From Loktanella sp. (GTDB lineage Bacteria; Pseudomonadota; Alphaproteobacteria; Rhodobacterales; Rhodobacteraceae): 10,115 bases of DNA. The notes under the pieces are model-generated. The model had not been told where the DNA came from and did not search any database. It was given only the letters and a program-made list of their open reading frames with translations. The stretch lies in the NCBI GenBank assembly GCA_003551805.1, contig PUNR01000140.1, positions 1 to 10,115 on the forward strand, given 5' to 3'. Numbering within the stretch: position 1 is the stretch's first letter; the number at the start of each line of letters is the position of its first letter. Positions 1 to 5,873 of this stretch are shown here, one piece after another. The translations under genes and the position numbers were made by a program.

Positions 1-500
1 AACGCCCCTTCAGCGCGTTCCACGGTCATCCCGCCAATAGCGCAAAGCGGAATGTGCCCTACCAGCTTTTTCCATTCGCTGACGCGGTCAAGGCCCTGCT
101 GGTGCCATTTCATTTTCTTCAGGATCGTCGGATAGACCGGCCCAAGCGCGATATAATCCGGCGACAGCGCCATCGCGCGGTCAAGTTCTGCGTGGTCATG
201 CGTGGACAATCCCAGCTTTAGACCCGCGCGGCGGATGGCGAGCAGATCGGCGGTGTCGAGATCTTCCTGACCCAGATGCAGCCATTGCGCGCCTTCCTCG
301 ATGGCGATTTGCCAGTGATCGTTGATCACCAACGTCGCACCATGCGCCTGCGCAAGCGCAAGGCCGGCGCGGATATCCGCGCGCAGCGCCGCTGGCGGGC
401 GGTCCTTGATGCGGAGCTGTACCAGTTTTACGCCCAAGGGCAGCATGCGTTCCAGCCATGCGACATTATCGAAAATCGGGTAGAAACGGGGCAGATTCAT
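1..500 (-). CDS. thiE: Thiamine-phosphate synthase ThiE (C-terminus cut by window edge)
   Basis: ThiE condenses HMP-PP with the thiazole phosphate to give thiamine monophosphate in the cytoplasm. About 166 residues are visible from ATG at 498-500; the last few dozen lie beyond the left edge (family members are roughly 200 residues). Family marks in order: 'QLRIKD' (28-33), the pyrophosphate and Mg-binding stretch 'VINDHW' (58-63), 'WLHLGQEDL' (73-81), 'LSTHDHAEL' (98-106), 'DYIALGPVYPT' (115-125) and 'AIGGMT' (154-159). The 'NDHW' form resembles the enterobacterial 'NDYW' rather than the commoner 'NDR' version. The start overlaps the thiG stop as ATGA, so translation is probably coupled, and the gene is last of the visible thi operon. 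Identification is firm; only the 3' end is unknown. Confidence 0.95.
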   Translation of the reverse strand, partial: MNLPRFYPIFDNVAWLERMLPLGVKLVQLRIKDRPPAALRADIRAGLALAQAHGATLVINDHWQIAIEEGAQWLHLGQEDLDTADLLAIRRAGLKLGLSTHDHAELDRAMALSPDYIALGPVYPTILKKMKWHQQGLDRVSEWKKLVGHIPLCAIGGMTVERAEGA

Positions 501-1258
501 AGCCAAGCCTTTCCAACAACAGGGGTAGAGGGGACAGCCATGTCGCGCGGTGCCATCGGGTCAGCCTGACGCGCCAGCGCGCCTGCCTGCACCGCCAGCG
601 CGAAGCCTCGCGCCATCGCCACCGGATCACCGGCCTGCGCAACGGCGGTGTTCAAAAGCACCGCGTCAAAGCCCATTTCAAGCGCGTCCGCGGCATGGCT
701 GGGCAGGCCCAACCCTGCATCAATGACCATCGGCACATCGGGAAAAGCCGCGCGCAGGGTTTTCAACCCGTAGCGGTTGTTCAGCCCCAGCCCTGACCCA
801 ATGGGCGCGCCCCATGGCATCAGCACCTTGGCACCCGCATCCAGCAGACGGGCCGCCAGAACCTGATCTTCGGTCGTGTAGGGGAACACGTCGAACCCGT
901 CAGCGGCCAGCGCCTCGGTCGCTTCAAGCAGACCGAACGGGTCGGGCTGCAAGGTATCGGCATGACCGATGACCTCCAGCTTGATCCAGTTCGTGTCGAA
1001 CAATTCGCGCGCCATATGTGCTGTCGTGATCGCTTCGCGCGCGCTGTAGCAGCCGGCCGTGTTGGGCAGGATATGCACCCCAAGCCCGCGGATGATATCC
1101 CAAAAGCCCTGCCCCTGCCCGCCCTCGCGCCGCAGCGAAACTGTCGCGACCGACGCCCCGGATTGCCGAAACGCCGATTCCATCACCGCAGGTGACGGGT
1201 ATTGCGCCGTCCCCAGCATCAGCGGGATATCGAGTGTGATGCCATAAAAATCGCGCAT
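497..1258 (-). CDS. thiG: Thiazole synthase ThiG
   Basis: ThiG forms the thiamine thiazole phosphate from 1-deoxy-D-xylulose 5-phosphate, dehydroglycine (from ThiO) and the thiocarboxylate of ThiS. The protein is 253 residues, the normal size for this TIM-barrel enzyme. The Schiff-base lysine is K93 in 'NWIKLEVIG'. Other marks are 'PNTAGC' (65-70), the phosphate-binding 'MPWGAPIGSG' (147-156), 'VIDAGLG' (178-184) and 'DAVLLNTAVAQAGDP' (198-212). A purine-rich Shine-Dalgarno-like run (AAGGGGG) lies in the end of thiS, 5 bp upstream, and the stop overlaps thiE by 4 bp. It sits between its sulfur carrier ThiS and ThiE, as expected for a working pathway operon. Confidence 0.97.
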   Translation of the reverse strand: MRDFYGITLDIPLMLGTAQYPSPAVMESAFRQSGASVATVSLRREGGQGQGFWDIIRGLGVHILPNTAGCYSAREAITTAHMARELFDTNWIKLEVIGHADTLQPDPFGLLEATEALAADGFDVFPYTTEDQVLAARLLDAGAKVLMPWGAPIGSGLGLNNRYGLKTLRAAFPDVPMVIDAGLGLPSHAADALEMGFDAVLLNTAVAQAGDPVAMARGFALAVQAGALARQADPMAPRDMAVPSTPVVGKAWL

Positions 1259-1263
1259 CTGCC

Positions 1264-1461
1264 TTAACCCCCTTGCATGGGTGCCAGCACTTCCAGCCGG
1301 TCCCCGTCTTTCAACGGGGTCTGTGCCCGCACGGTCTTTGGCACAAAATTGCCGTTCACTGCTGTCGCAACGCGTGCCACGCCCCAGCCAAGCTCTGTCA
1401 GCGCATCGGCCAGCGTGGGCCCTGTCACGTCGCGGGCTTCGCCATTCAGTTCAATCTTCAT
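1264..1461 (-). CDS. thiS: Sulfur carrier protein ThiS
   Basis: A 65-residue ubiquitin-like (beta-grasp) carrier. Its C-terminal glycine is adenylated and converted to a thiocarboxylate that donates sulfur to ThiG. The protein begins 'MKIELNGEARDV' and ends 'EVLAPMQGG'; the terminal Gly-Gly (64-65) is the functional hallmark, and the length is typical. The start (ATG at 1459-1461) lies inside the end of thiO (11-bp overlap), with a purine-rich GGGGGA stretch upstream in thiO. The adenylating partner ThiF is not in the window; it may lie beyond the left edge or elsewhere in the genome. Confidence 0.96.
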   Translation of the reverse strand: MKIELNGEARDVTGPTLADALTELGWGVARVATAVNGNFVPKTVRAQTPLKDGDRLEVLAPMQGG

Positions 1462-2416
1462 GGACCAGATCCCCCTTGATGCCTTTGGTCAGATAATCTG
1501 CCGCCTGCGCTGCCAGTGCGGGTGCCAACAGATAGCCGTGTCGGAACAACCCGTTCAGATGCAGCACACGACCACGGACGGTCACACGCGGCAGATTGTC
1601 GGGATAGGCCGGGCGCAAGTCGGCACCGGTTTCCAGCAGCTCTGCCTCTGCAAAGCGCGGATCAAGCGCGTAGGCCGCGCTAAGCAGTTCAAGCACGGCA
1701 CGGGCGGAAATGCCGCGCCTTTCACTGCTTTCCAGTTGGGTCGCACCCAGCATGAAAACACCACCAGCGCGCGGCACAATATAAAGCGGGTGACGCGGAT
1801 GCAGCAGGCGCACAGGGCGCGACAACGTGATGTCCGGCGCGCGCAATACCACCATTTCGCCCCGCACACCGCGCAGGCCCGACAAGTTTGCCGCCATGCC
1901 GCGTGTATCGATCACCGGACCATCAAGATTGTCAGGGCGTACCTCAGCCTGTTCGATGTGAACGCCGCGTCCAGCAAGTGCAGCGACCAGATCAGACAGC
2001 GCGTTGCGCGGGTCCAGATGCGCCTCGTCTTCGAAAAACAGTGCATTTTTGTGTTGGGCAAGGTCTGGCTCCAACGCAGCAATGTCATCCACCTTGCAAT
2101 GGCCCGCCGTGCGGCGGGCAAAGCGGTCAAGTTCGCCCCGATCCCGCTGCAATGCTATCACAAGCGATCCGCGGTAGGTTACATCCGTCACCCCGGCCCA
2201 GAAAGGCACAGCGGTTTGGCCATGTGCCACAACGGCAGGTTCGGCCACCGCCCCTTCGCAAAACGGGGCAAGCATACCGCCTGCCCACCATGAACACCCA
2301 TGCGGCCCCGGCGCACCGTTGCGGTCGATCAGACGCACCTTCAAGCCCGCCTTGCAAAGCGTGAAGGCGGCACAAAGCCCCGCAACCCCTGCGCCAATGA
2401 TGGTGACGTCAGTCAT
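1451..2416 (-). CDS. thiO: Glycine oxidase ThiO (FAD-dependent)
   Basis: ThiO oxidises glycine to the imine (dehydroglycine) used by ThiG, reducing O2 to hydrogen peroxide. The protein is 321 residues, of the D-amino-acid oxidase fold. Visible marks: the N-terminal FAD dinucleotide-binding motif GAGVAG (8-13) ending in the acidic 'LID' (29-31), 'GCSWWAGGMLAP' (40-51), 'YIVPRAGGVFMLGATQLE' (212-229), and the C-terminal 'LNGLFRHGYLLAPALA' (287-302), typical of ThiO. ThiO rather than ThiH implies an aerobic route to dehydroglycine. The start codon overlaps the thiD stop by 8 bp (ATGACTGA), with AAGG about ten bases upstream, and the stop overlaps thiS. A general D-amino-acid oxidase is the alternative, made unlikely by the operon. 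Confidence 0.95.
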   Translation of the reverse strand: MTDVTIIGAGVAGLCAAFTLCKAGLKVRLIDRNGAPGPHGCSWWAGGMLAPFCEGAVAEPAVVAHGQTAVPFWAGVTDVTYRGSLVIALQRDRGELDRFARRTAGHCKVDDIAALEPDLAQHKNALFFEDEAHLDPRNALSDLVAALAGRGVHIEQAEVRPDNLDGPVIDTRGMAANLSGLRGVRGEMVVLRAPDITLSRPVRLLHPRHPLYIVPRAGGVFMLGATQLESSERRGISARAVLELLSAAYALDPRFAEAELLETGADLRPAYPDNLPRVTVRGRVLHLNGLFRHGYLLAPALAAQAADYLTKGIKGDLVHED

Positions 2417-3212
2417 TGATCCATGCCTTGTGAAAATGATGCACCGGCCCGTGACCAGACCCGACGCCTAGCCCGTCCGCCGCCGCAATCGCACCTTGCA
2501 GATAGCGGTGTGCGCGGGTGACGGCTTGTTCAAGCGACATGCCCTTCGCCATCCCCGCTGCAATCGCGGCTGACAACGTGCAGCCCGTGCCATGGGTATT
2601 GCCCGTGATAAGGCGCGGTGCGGTCAGGCGGGTAATCCCCCTTTCGGTGATCAGCAGATCGACGCAATCGACGCCCCCCGCATGCCCGCCTTTCATCAGC
2701 ACGGCCTGCGGACCCAGCTCAAGCAAGGCTTGGCCCTGACGGGTCATTTCGGTTTCATCCTGCGCAGGTGCACAATCCAGCAGGTCGGCAGCCTCGGGCA
2801 GGTTCGGGGTCAGCAGTGTAGCGATTGGCAAAAGCTGGCTGCGCAAGGCCGCCAACGCGTCATGGGGCAGAAGCCTGTCACCAGACTTTGCCACCATCAC
2901 GGGATCCAGAATAACGGGCAGCGCATGGCCGGCAAGCCCCTGTGCCACGGTCATGATCGCATCCGGCCCGCCCAACATACCAAGCTTGACCGCGCGGATA
3001 TCCAGATCGTCGAACACCGCCGCCATCTGTGCAGCGATCATCGCGGGGCTGGCAGCCTCGACCATTGTGACGGCGCGCGTGTTCTGCGCCGTCAGCGCCG
3101 TGATGACGCTTGCACCATAAACGCCCAGCGCTGAAAACGTCTTGATATCAGCCTGAATACCAGCGCCACCGCCCGAGTCAGACCCTGCTATCGTCAAAGC
3201 TATTGGGACCAA
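2409..3212 (-). CDS. thiD: Hydroxymethylpyrimidine (phosphate) kinase ThiD, TTG start
   Basis: ThiD phosphorylates HMP and HMP-P to HMP-PP, the pyrimidine substrate of ThiE. From the TTG at 3210-3212 the protein is 267 residues, the usual length. It starts 'MVPIALTIAGSDSGGGAGIQ', matching the family N-terminus directly. Marks: 'GSDSGGGAGIQAD' (10-22), 'SALGVYG' (27-33), 'VKLGMLG' (75-81), 'DPVMVAKSG' (103-111), 'LTPNLPEA' (134-141), 'LMKGGH' (172-177), and the anion-hole and catalytic segment 'NTHGTGCTLSAAIAAG' (205-220). The frame stays open upstream through the riboswitch to 3524, but that extension has no ThiD homology. AAGGAG sits 6 bases before the TTG, which fixes the start. It is the first operon gene, under the TPP riboswitch. 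Confidence 0.95.
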   Translation of the reverse strand: MVPIALTIAGSDSGGGAGIQADIKTFSALGVYGASVITALTAQNTRAVTMVEAASPAMIAAQMAAVFDDLDIRAVKLGMLGGPDAIMTVAQGLAGHALPVILDPVMVAKSGDRLLPHDALAALRSQLLPIATLLTPNLPEAADLLDCAPAQDETEMTRQGQALLELGPQAVLMKGGHAGGVDCVDLLITERGITRLTAPRLITGNTHGTGCTLSAAIAAGMAKGMSLEQAVTRAHRYLQGAIAAADGLGVGSGHGPVHHFHKAWIND

Positions 3213-3213
3213 T

Positions 3214-3253
3214 GTCCGCTCCTTGCTGTTGGTATCGGCGCAAGAATACGGAC
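3214..3253 (-). promoter_or_regulatory. thiD Shine-Dalgarno sequestering hairpin (riboswitch expression platform)
   Basis: On the minus strand, GTCCG (3253-3249) can pair with CGGAC (3218-3214), and TTCTTGC (3246-3240) with GCAAGGA (3226-3220, one G-U pair). Only a small internal loop separates the two stems, and the apical loop is 13 nt. The thiD Shine-Dalgarno AAGGAG (3224-3219) lies in this structure, directly before the TTG start. No U-run follows, so this looks like translational occlusion rather than a terminator. The pairings are read from the sequence; the regulatory role is inferred. Confidence 0.7.
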
Positions 3254-3258
3254 GCAAT

Positions 3259-3276
3259 GCACGATGCTTTTCGTGC
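3259..3276 (-). promoter_or_regulatory. Small hairpin between TPP aptamer and sequestering stem
   Basis: GCACGA (3276-3271) and TCGTGC (3264-3259) form a perfect 6-bp stem around a 6-nt loop. It lies two bases after the aptamer P1 stem and a few bases before the Shine-Dalgarno hairpin. It may act as a spacer or as part of the switching mechanism. No poly-U follows. Confidence 0.5.
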
Positions 3277-3278
3277 TC

Positions 3279-3362
3279 ACCGTTCCCTCCGCCGGTATGA
3301 TCCGGATCAGGTTCGATGGGTTGGCTTTCGCCTCTCAGCCCTGCAAAGGGCACCCCAACGGT
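3279..3362 (-). ncRNA. TPP riboswitch aptamer (THI element) upstream of thiD
   Basis: The minus strand carries the classic THI-box in order: GGGGTGCCC, CTGAGA (3338-3333, the HMP-recognising part), GAACCTGATC (3314-3305), then ATACCGGCGGAGGGAA (3298-3283, including the pyrophosphate-binding arm). P1 closes by pairing ACCGTT (3362-3357) with AACGGT (3284-3279). It binds thiamine pyrophosphate and lowers expression of the downstream thi genes, a function known for the family. It begins just after a candidate promoter and ends 66 bases before the thiD start, with the expression platform between. Confidence 0.97.
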
Positions 3363-3371
3363 TGTGATAGG

Positions 3372-3400
3372 AACGTAGCAACAAACAAATAGACTGACAA
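3372..3400 (-). promoter_or_regulatory. Candidate sigma-70 promoter for the thi operon
   Basis: Minus strand: TTGTCA (3400-3395; five of six to TTGACA), a 17-nt spacer, then TACGTT (3377-3372; a weak -10 keeping the T-A-...-T positions). Transcription would start near 3364-3366, immediately before the aptamer P1 stem. This placement is the best support. It is a motif match only. Confidence 0.5.
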
Positions 3401-3468
3401 GTGAGCCCGACATCTTCGCAGGCCAATGGTCTGCCGGTTTGCCTTTGAAAACGAAGGTCCAGCACCCT

Positions 3469-3496
3469 TTGTCGCTGTCATTGGTGATCACATAGT
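3469..3496 (+). promoter_or_regulatory. Weak candidate promoter for the sensor kinase gene
   Basis: TTGTCG (3469-3474), a 16-nt spacer and CATAGT (3491-3496) resemble a poor sigma-70 promoter pointing into the kinase gene, with transcription starting near 3503. Both boxes are degenerate, and no operator repeat is evident. It is offered only because the kinase-regulator pair must be transcribed from this 180-bp divergent gap. Confidence 0.25.
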
Positions 3497-3542
3497 CTAG
3501 CGTGGGGTCGATAGGTTTGGGCAATCAACTCTGGGCGAGTCT

Positions 3543-5129
3543 GTGAAAAGTTACGTTGCATGGCTGCATTTATCCTTATTCTGCGTCGGGCTGCCCGCGG
3601 TCGTCTTTGCATGGCTTGGCTGGCAGCTGTCGATTGAATCGTCCTACCGTGTCGAACGCGGGCGCATTGCCAGCGATATCTATTCCGCACTGACCAGTTT
3701 TGACCTTTCCAAGGCACAGCTTCGCATCTGGAGTTACGAGCAGGATATTTCCGGCGGTGACGCGTCAGACGAAAGGCGCCTGATACTCGGTGAAATGGAA
3801 AATCAGGCCGCAGCCATTGCCGACAAAACCCGGCAAGCCATCGAACTGGATCAGCAGCGTCAAAAATCATTGCAGGAACATCAGGAACGAGAGGCGCTGT
3901 TGAATCTGTTGCAGGACGTTATCGCAAAGCTTGAAAGCGAAACCGCACAGCGCCTTGCACTTGACCAGCCTGATCTGGCCGACCTTGCAGAGATTGATGC
4001 GGAGTATGAACAGATTGACGGTCTTTCCCTGACAGACGCGCTGTCAGCCGCACGCCGGCAAGAGGCTGTCTTGCTCGCGCAGGAACGTGCGCGCGCGGAT
4101 GAAAGCCTGACGGCAGCACGACAATTGTTCTTATCTGCAGGTGCCTTTGTCAGCATCCTGACTGTGTTGTTGGCTGTCATTCTGTCCAAACGTCTGCGCA
4201 CCCCGCTGCGCAAACTAAGCAAAGGGGTGCAAGCCTATCAGTCAGGTGATTTTTCTTACCGTCTGGCCGATTTTCGCGATGCCGAATTTTCGACGCTGGC
4301 GCAACAATTGAACGCAATGGCCAGCGAAGTGAAAGACGCACGCACGCGCGCCACCGAACAGCGTCTGCATCTTGAAAATACAGTGGCCGCCCGAACGACA
4401 GAGTTGCGTGCAGCGCTGGATGATCTGTCGGCCACGGATGCGGCGCGCAAACAATTGCTGGCCGATATAGGACATGAATTGCGCACACCAGTTACTGTGC
4501 TGCAAGGCGAAGCACAGGTCGCCTTGCGCGCAAAAGAAAAAGACAGCGCGTTTTACCGCGATACTTTGGAACGCATCGTCACGGTCGCGCGCCAAATGGG
4601 CGGTCTGATCGAGGATCTGATAGAGGTGGTGCGCAACCCCGCCGCGCAGATACCCTTGGCGTTGCAGAATGTGGCATTGCCATCGGTCATCAGCAGGGCG
4701 CTGGACACAGCCCAAAGCCTTGGCGCGATCAAACAGGTCACGGTCGCGGGTCCGGCCAAGGTAACAGATATCACACTGACCACTGATCCCGACAGGCTGC
4801 ATCAGGTGCTTGTCTGCCTGCTCGACAATGCAATCCGCTATTCGCATGAAACAGGCACCGTCACATTGGCCTGCGCGGTCGATCAAGACCAAAGCCTGTC
4901 GATCAGCGTGATAGATCATGGCATCGGCATCGACGTCCTCGACATCCCGGCAGTCTGGGATCGGGGCTGGCGTGCCCAAGCTGCCCGTGCGCACAGACCC
5001 GAAGGTTTGGGGCTTGGTCTTGCCATCGCGCGTCAGCTGGCCCACGCACTTGGCGGCACGATAACCATCCACAGTGCCGGAAAAACGCAGGGCACCACAG
5101 CCACCCTGCGACTGCCGCTGTCAGAATAG
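3543..5129 (+). CDS. HAMP-containing membrane sensor histidine kinase, signal unknown
   Basis: The protein has 528 residues from GTG at 3543; no ATG, GTG or TTG lies between it and the upstream in-frame stop at 3498. Layout: membrane helix 1 (about 5-28); a roughly 165-residue extracytoplasmic region rich in Glu, Gln, Ala and Leu and probably helical (29-194); membrane helix 2 (about 195-215); HAMP (216-270); a short coiled linker; HisKA with phosphoacceptor H311 in 'DIGHELRTP'; then the ATPase with N-box 'CLLDNAIRYS' (N429), G1 box 'DHGIGI' (458-463) and glycine box 'GLGLGLAIAR'. All catalytic boxes look intact. It should autophosphorylate and pass phosphate to the regulator 10 bp downstream. 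The ligand cannot be read from the sequence; the sensor region could be a helical bundle of the 4HB or CHASE3 type. The Shine-Dalgarno is weak (GGCGAG). Confidence 0.93.
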   Translation: MKSYVAWLHLSLFCVGLPAVVFAWLGWQLSIESSYRVERGRIASDIYSALTSFDLSKAQLRIWSYEQDISGGDASDERRLILGEMENQAAAIADKTRQAIELDQQRQKSLQEHQEREALLNLLQDVIAKLESETAQRLALDQPDLADLAEIDAEYEQIDGLSLTDALSAARRQEAVLLAQERARADESLTAARQLFLSAGAFVSILTVLLAVILSKRLRTPLRKLSKGVQAYQSGDFSYRLADFRDAEFSTLAQQLNAMASEVKDARTRATEQRLHLENTVAARTTELRAALDDLSATDAARKQLLADIGHELRTPVTVLQGEAQVALRAKEKDSAFYRDTLERIVTVARQMGGLIEDLIEVVRNPAAQIPLALQNVALPSVISRALDTAQSLGAIKQVTVAGPAKVTDITLTTDPDRLHQVLVCLLDNAIRYSHETGTVTLACAVDQDQSLSISVIDHGIGIDVLDIPAVWDRGWRAQAARAHRPEGLGLGLAIARQLAHALGGTITIHSAGKTQGTTATLRLPLSE

Positions 5130-5139
5130 GAATACCGCA

Positions 5140-5844
5140 ATGGAAATCTTGTTGGTCGAAGACGAAGCACGGGTTGCAGATTTTCTGGTGCGCGGCTTGC
5201 AGGCAGAAGGCTATAGCGTTCAATGGGTCAAGAATGGCCGCCTCGGGCTTGCCGCCGCCGAGGTTTTTGCCAAGGACTGCGCCCAAGCTGGCACAGCGGG
5301 TGTCATGATACTGGACATCATGCTGCCAGAACTTGATGGGCTGACCCTGTGCCAGATGCTGCGCCAACGGGGCGTTCAACTGCCAATTCTGATGCTAAGC
5401 GCGATGGGCGAAACCAGCGACCGTGTGGACGGTTTACGCCGCGGGGCGGATGATTACCTGCCCAAACCTTTTGAATTCGACGAACTGCTTGCCCGGATCG
5501 AGGCTCTGATGCGCCGGGCAAAACAGCCCCAGCAAGAAAAGGCATCGTCAATCGGGATGATCGCGCTTGACCGTGATCTGCCGGGCCTGCGCGCCAAGGA
5601 TCAGGAAGTCCCACTGACCCTGCTTGAACTGTCTTTGATCGAATTGCTTCTTGCCGCAGAAGGCAAAACCGTCAGTCGCGAACGTATTTTGTCGCGCGTC
5701 TGGCAAACCAGCCGCGATCCGCTGACCAATATCGTCGATGTCTATATCAGCCGGTTGCGCCGCAAACTGCAAAAGCTCGACAGTTCGGTCACTATCCTGA
5801 ACGTGCGCGGTCTGGGTTACCGCATTACGCAATCCCGCCCCTGA
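5140..5844 (+). CDS. OmpR/PhoB-family response regulator
   Basis: The protein has 234 residues from ATG at 5140. TAGGAA (5127-5132), overlapping the kinase stop codon, gives a well-spaced ribosome site, so this start is preferred over in-frame starts inside the kinase gene. Receiver domain (1-122): acidic pair E7-D8, phosphoacceptor D59 in 'MILDIMLPELDG', S87, and K109 in 'YLPKPF'. The C-terminal winged helix (about 135-232) includes 'VSRERILSRVW', 'NIVDVYISRLRRKL' (197-210) and the terminal wing 'NVRGLGYRI'. The segment between helix 2 and D59 is a few residues longer than usual ('AKDCAQAGTAG', 44-54). It is a DNA-binding transcription factor activated by the adjacent kinase. Its targets are unknown; neighbours include a secreted protein gene and a sugar operon. 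Confidence 0.95.
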   Translation: MEILLVEDEARVADFLVRGLQAEGYSVQWVKNGRLGLAAAEVFAKDCAQAGTAGVMILDIMLPELDGLTLCQMLRQRGVQLPILMLSAMGETSDRVDGLRRGADDYLPKPFEFDELLARIEALMRRAKQPQQEKASSIGMIALDRDLPGLRAKDQEVPLTLLELSLIELLLAAEGKTVSRERILSRVWQTSRDPLTNIVDVYISRLRRKLQKLDSSVTILNVRGLGYRITQSRP

Positions 5845-5858
5845 CATCGGGGCGGGAT
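5832..5858. terminator. Perfect 10-bp inverted repeat between convergent genes
   Basis: ATCCCGCCCC (5832-5841) and GGGGCGGGAT (5849-5858) flank a 7-base loop. The loop contains the response regulator stop codon (5842-5844), so the left arm codes for the last residues of that protein. The convergent secreted-protein gene ends at 5874. The position fits a bidirectional terminator, but neither strand has a U-run after the stem, so an mRNA-stabilising hairpin or a Rho-linked end is also possible. Confidence 0.6.
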
Positions 5859-5873
5859 CCGACGACTGATCTA

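Noticed and set aside
1277..2293. A long plus-strand open frame of about 338 codons opposite thiO and thiS
   Set aside because: It is antisense to clear thiO and thiS genes, with a basic, Cys/His/Gln-rich composition typical of a GC-rich shadow frame and no recognisable domain.
3259..3276. The small hairpin after the aptamer as an intrinsic terminator
   Set aside because: The stem has only 6 bp and is not followed by a U-run. The stronger Shine-Dalgarno stem downstream explains regulation better.
4242..5072. A minus-strand open frame of about 276 codons inside the kinase gene
   Set aside because: It lies wholly within an intact histidine kinase with all its motifs. The antisense product has no coherent domain or ribosome site.
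5074..5139. Earlier in-frame ATG for the response regulator at 5074
   Set aside because: It would add 22 residues inside the kinase gene. The receiver fold begins at 'MEILLVEDE' and TAGGAA is placed for ATG 5140.
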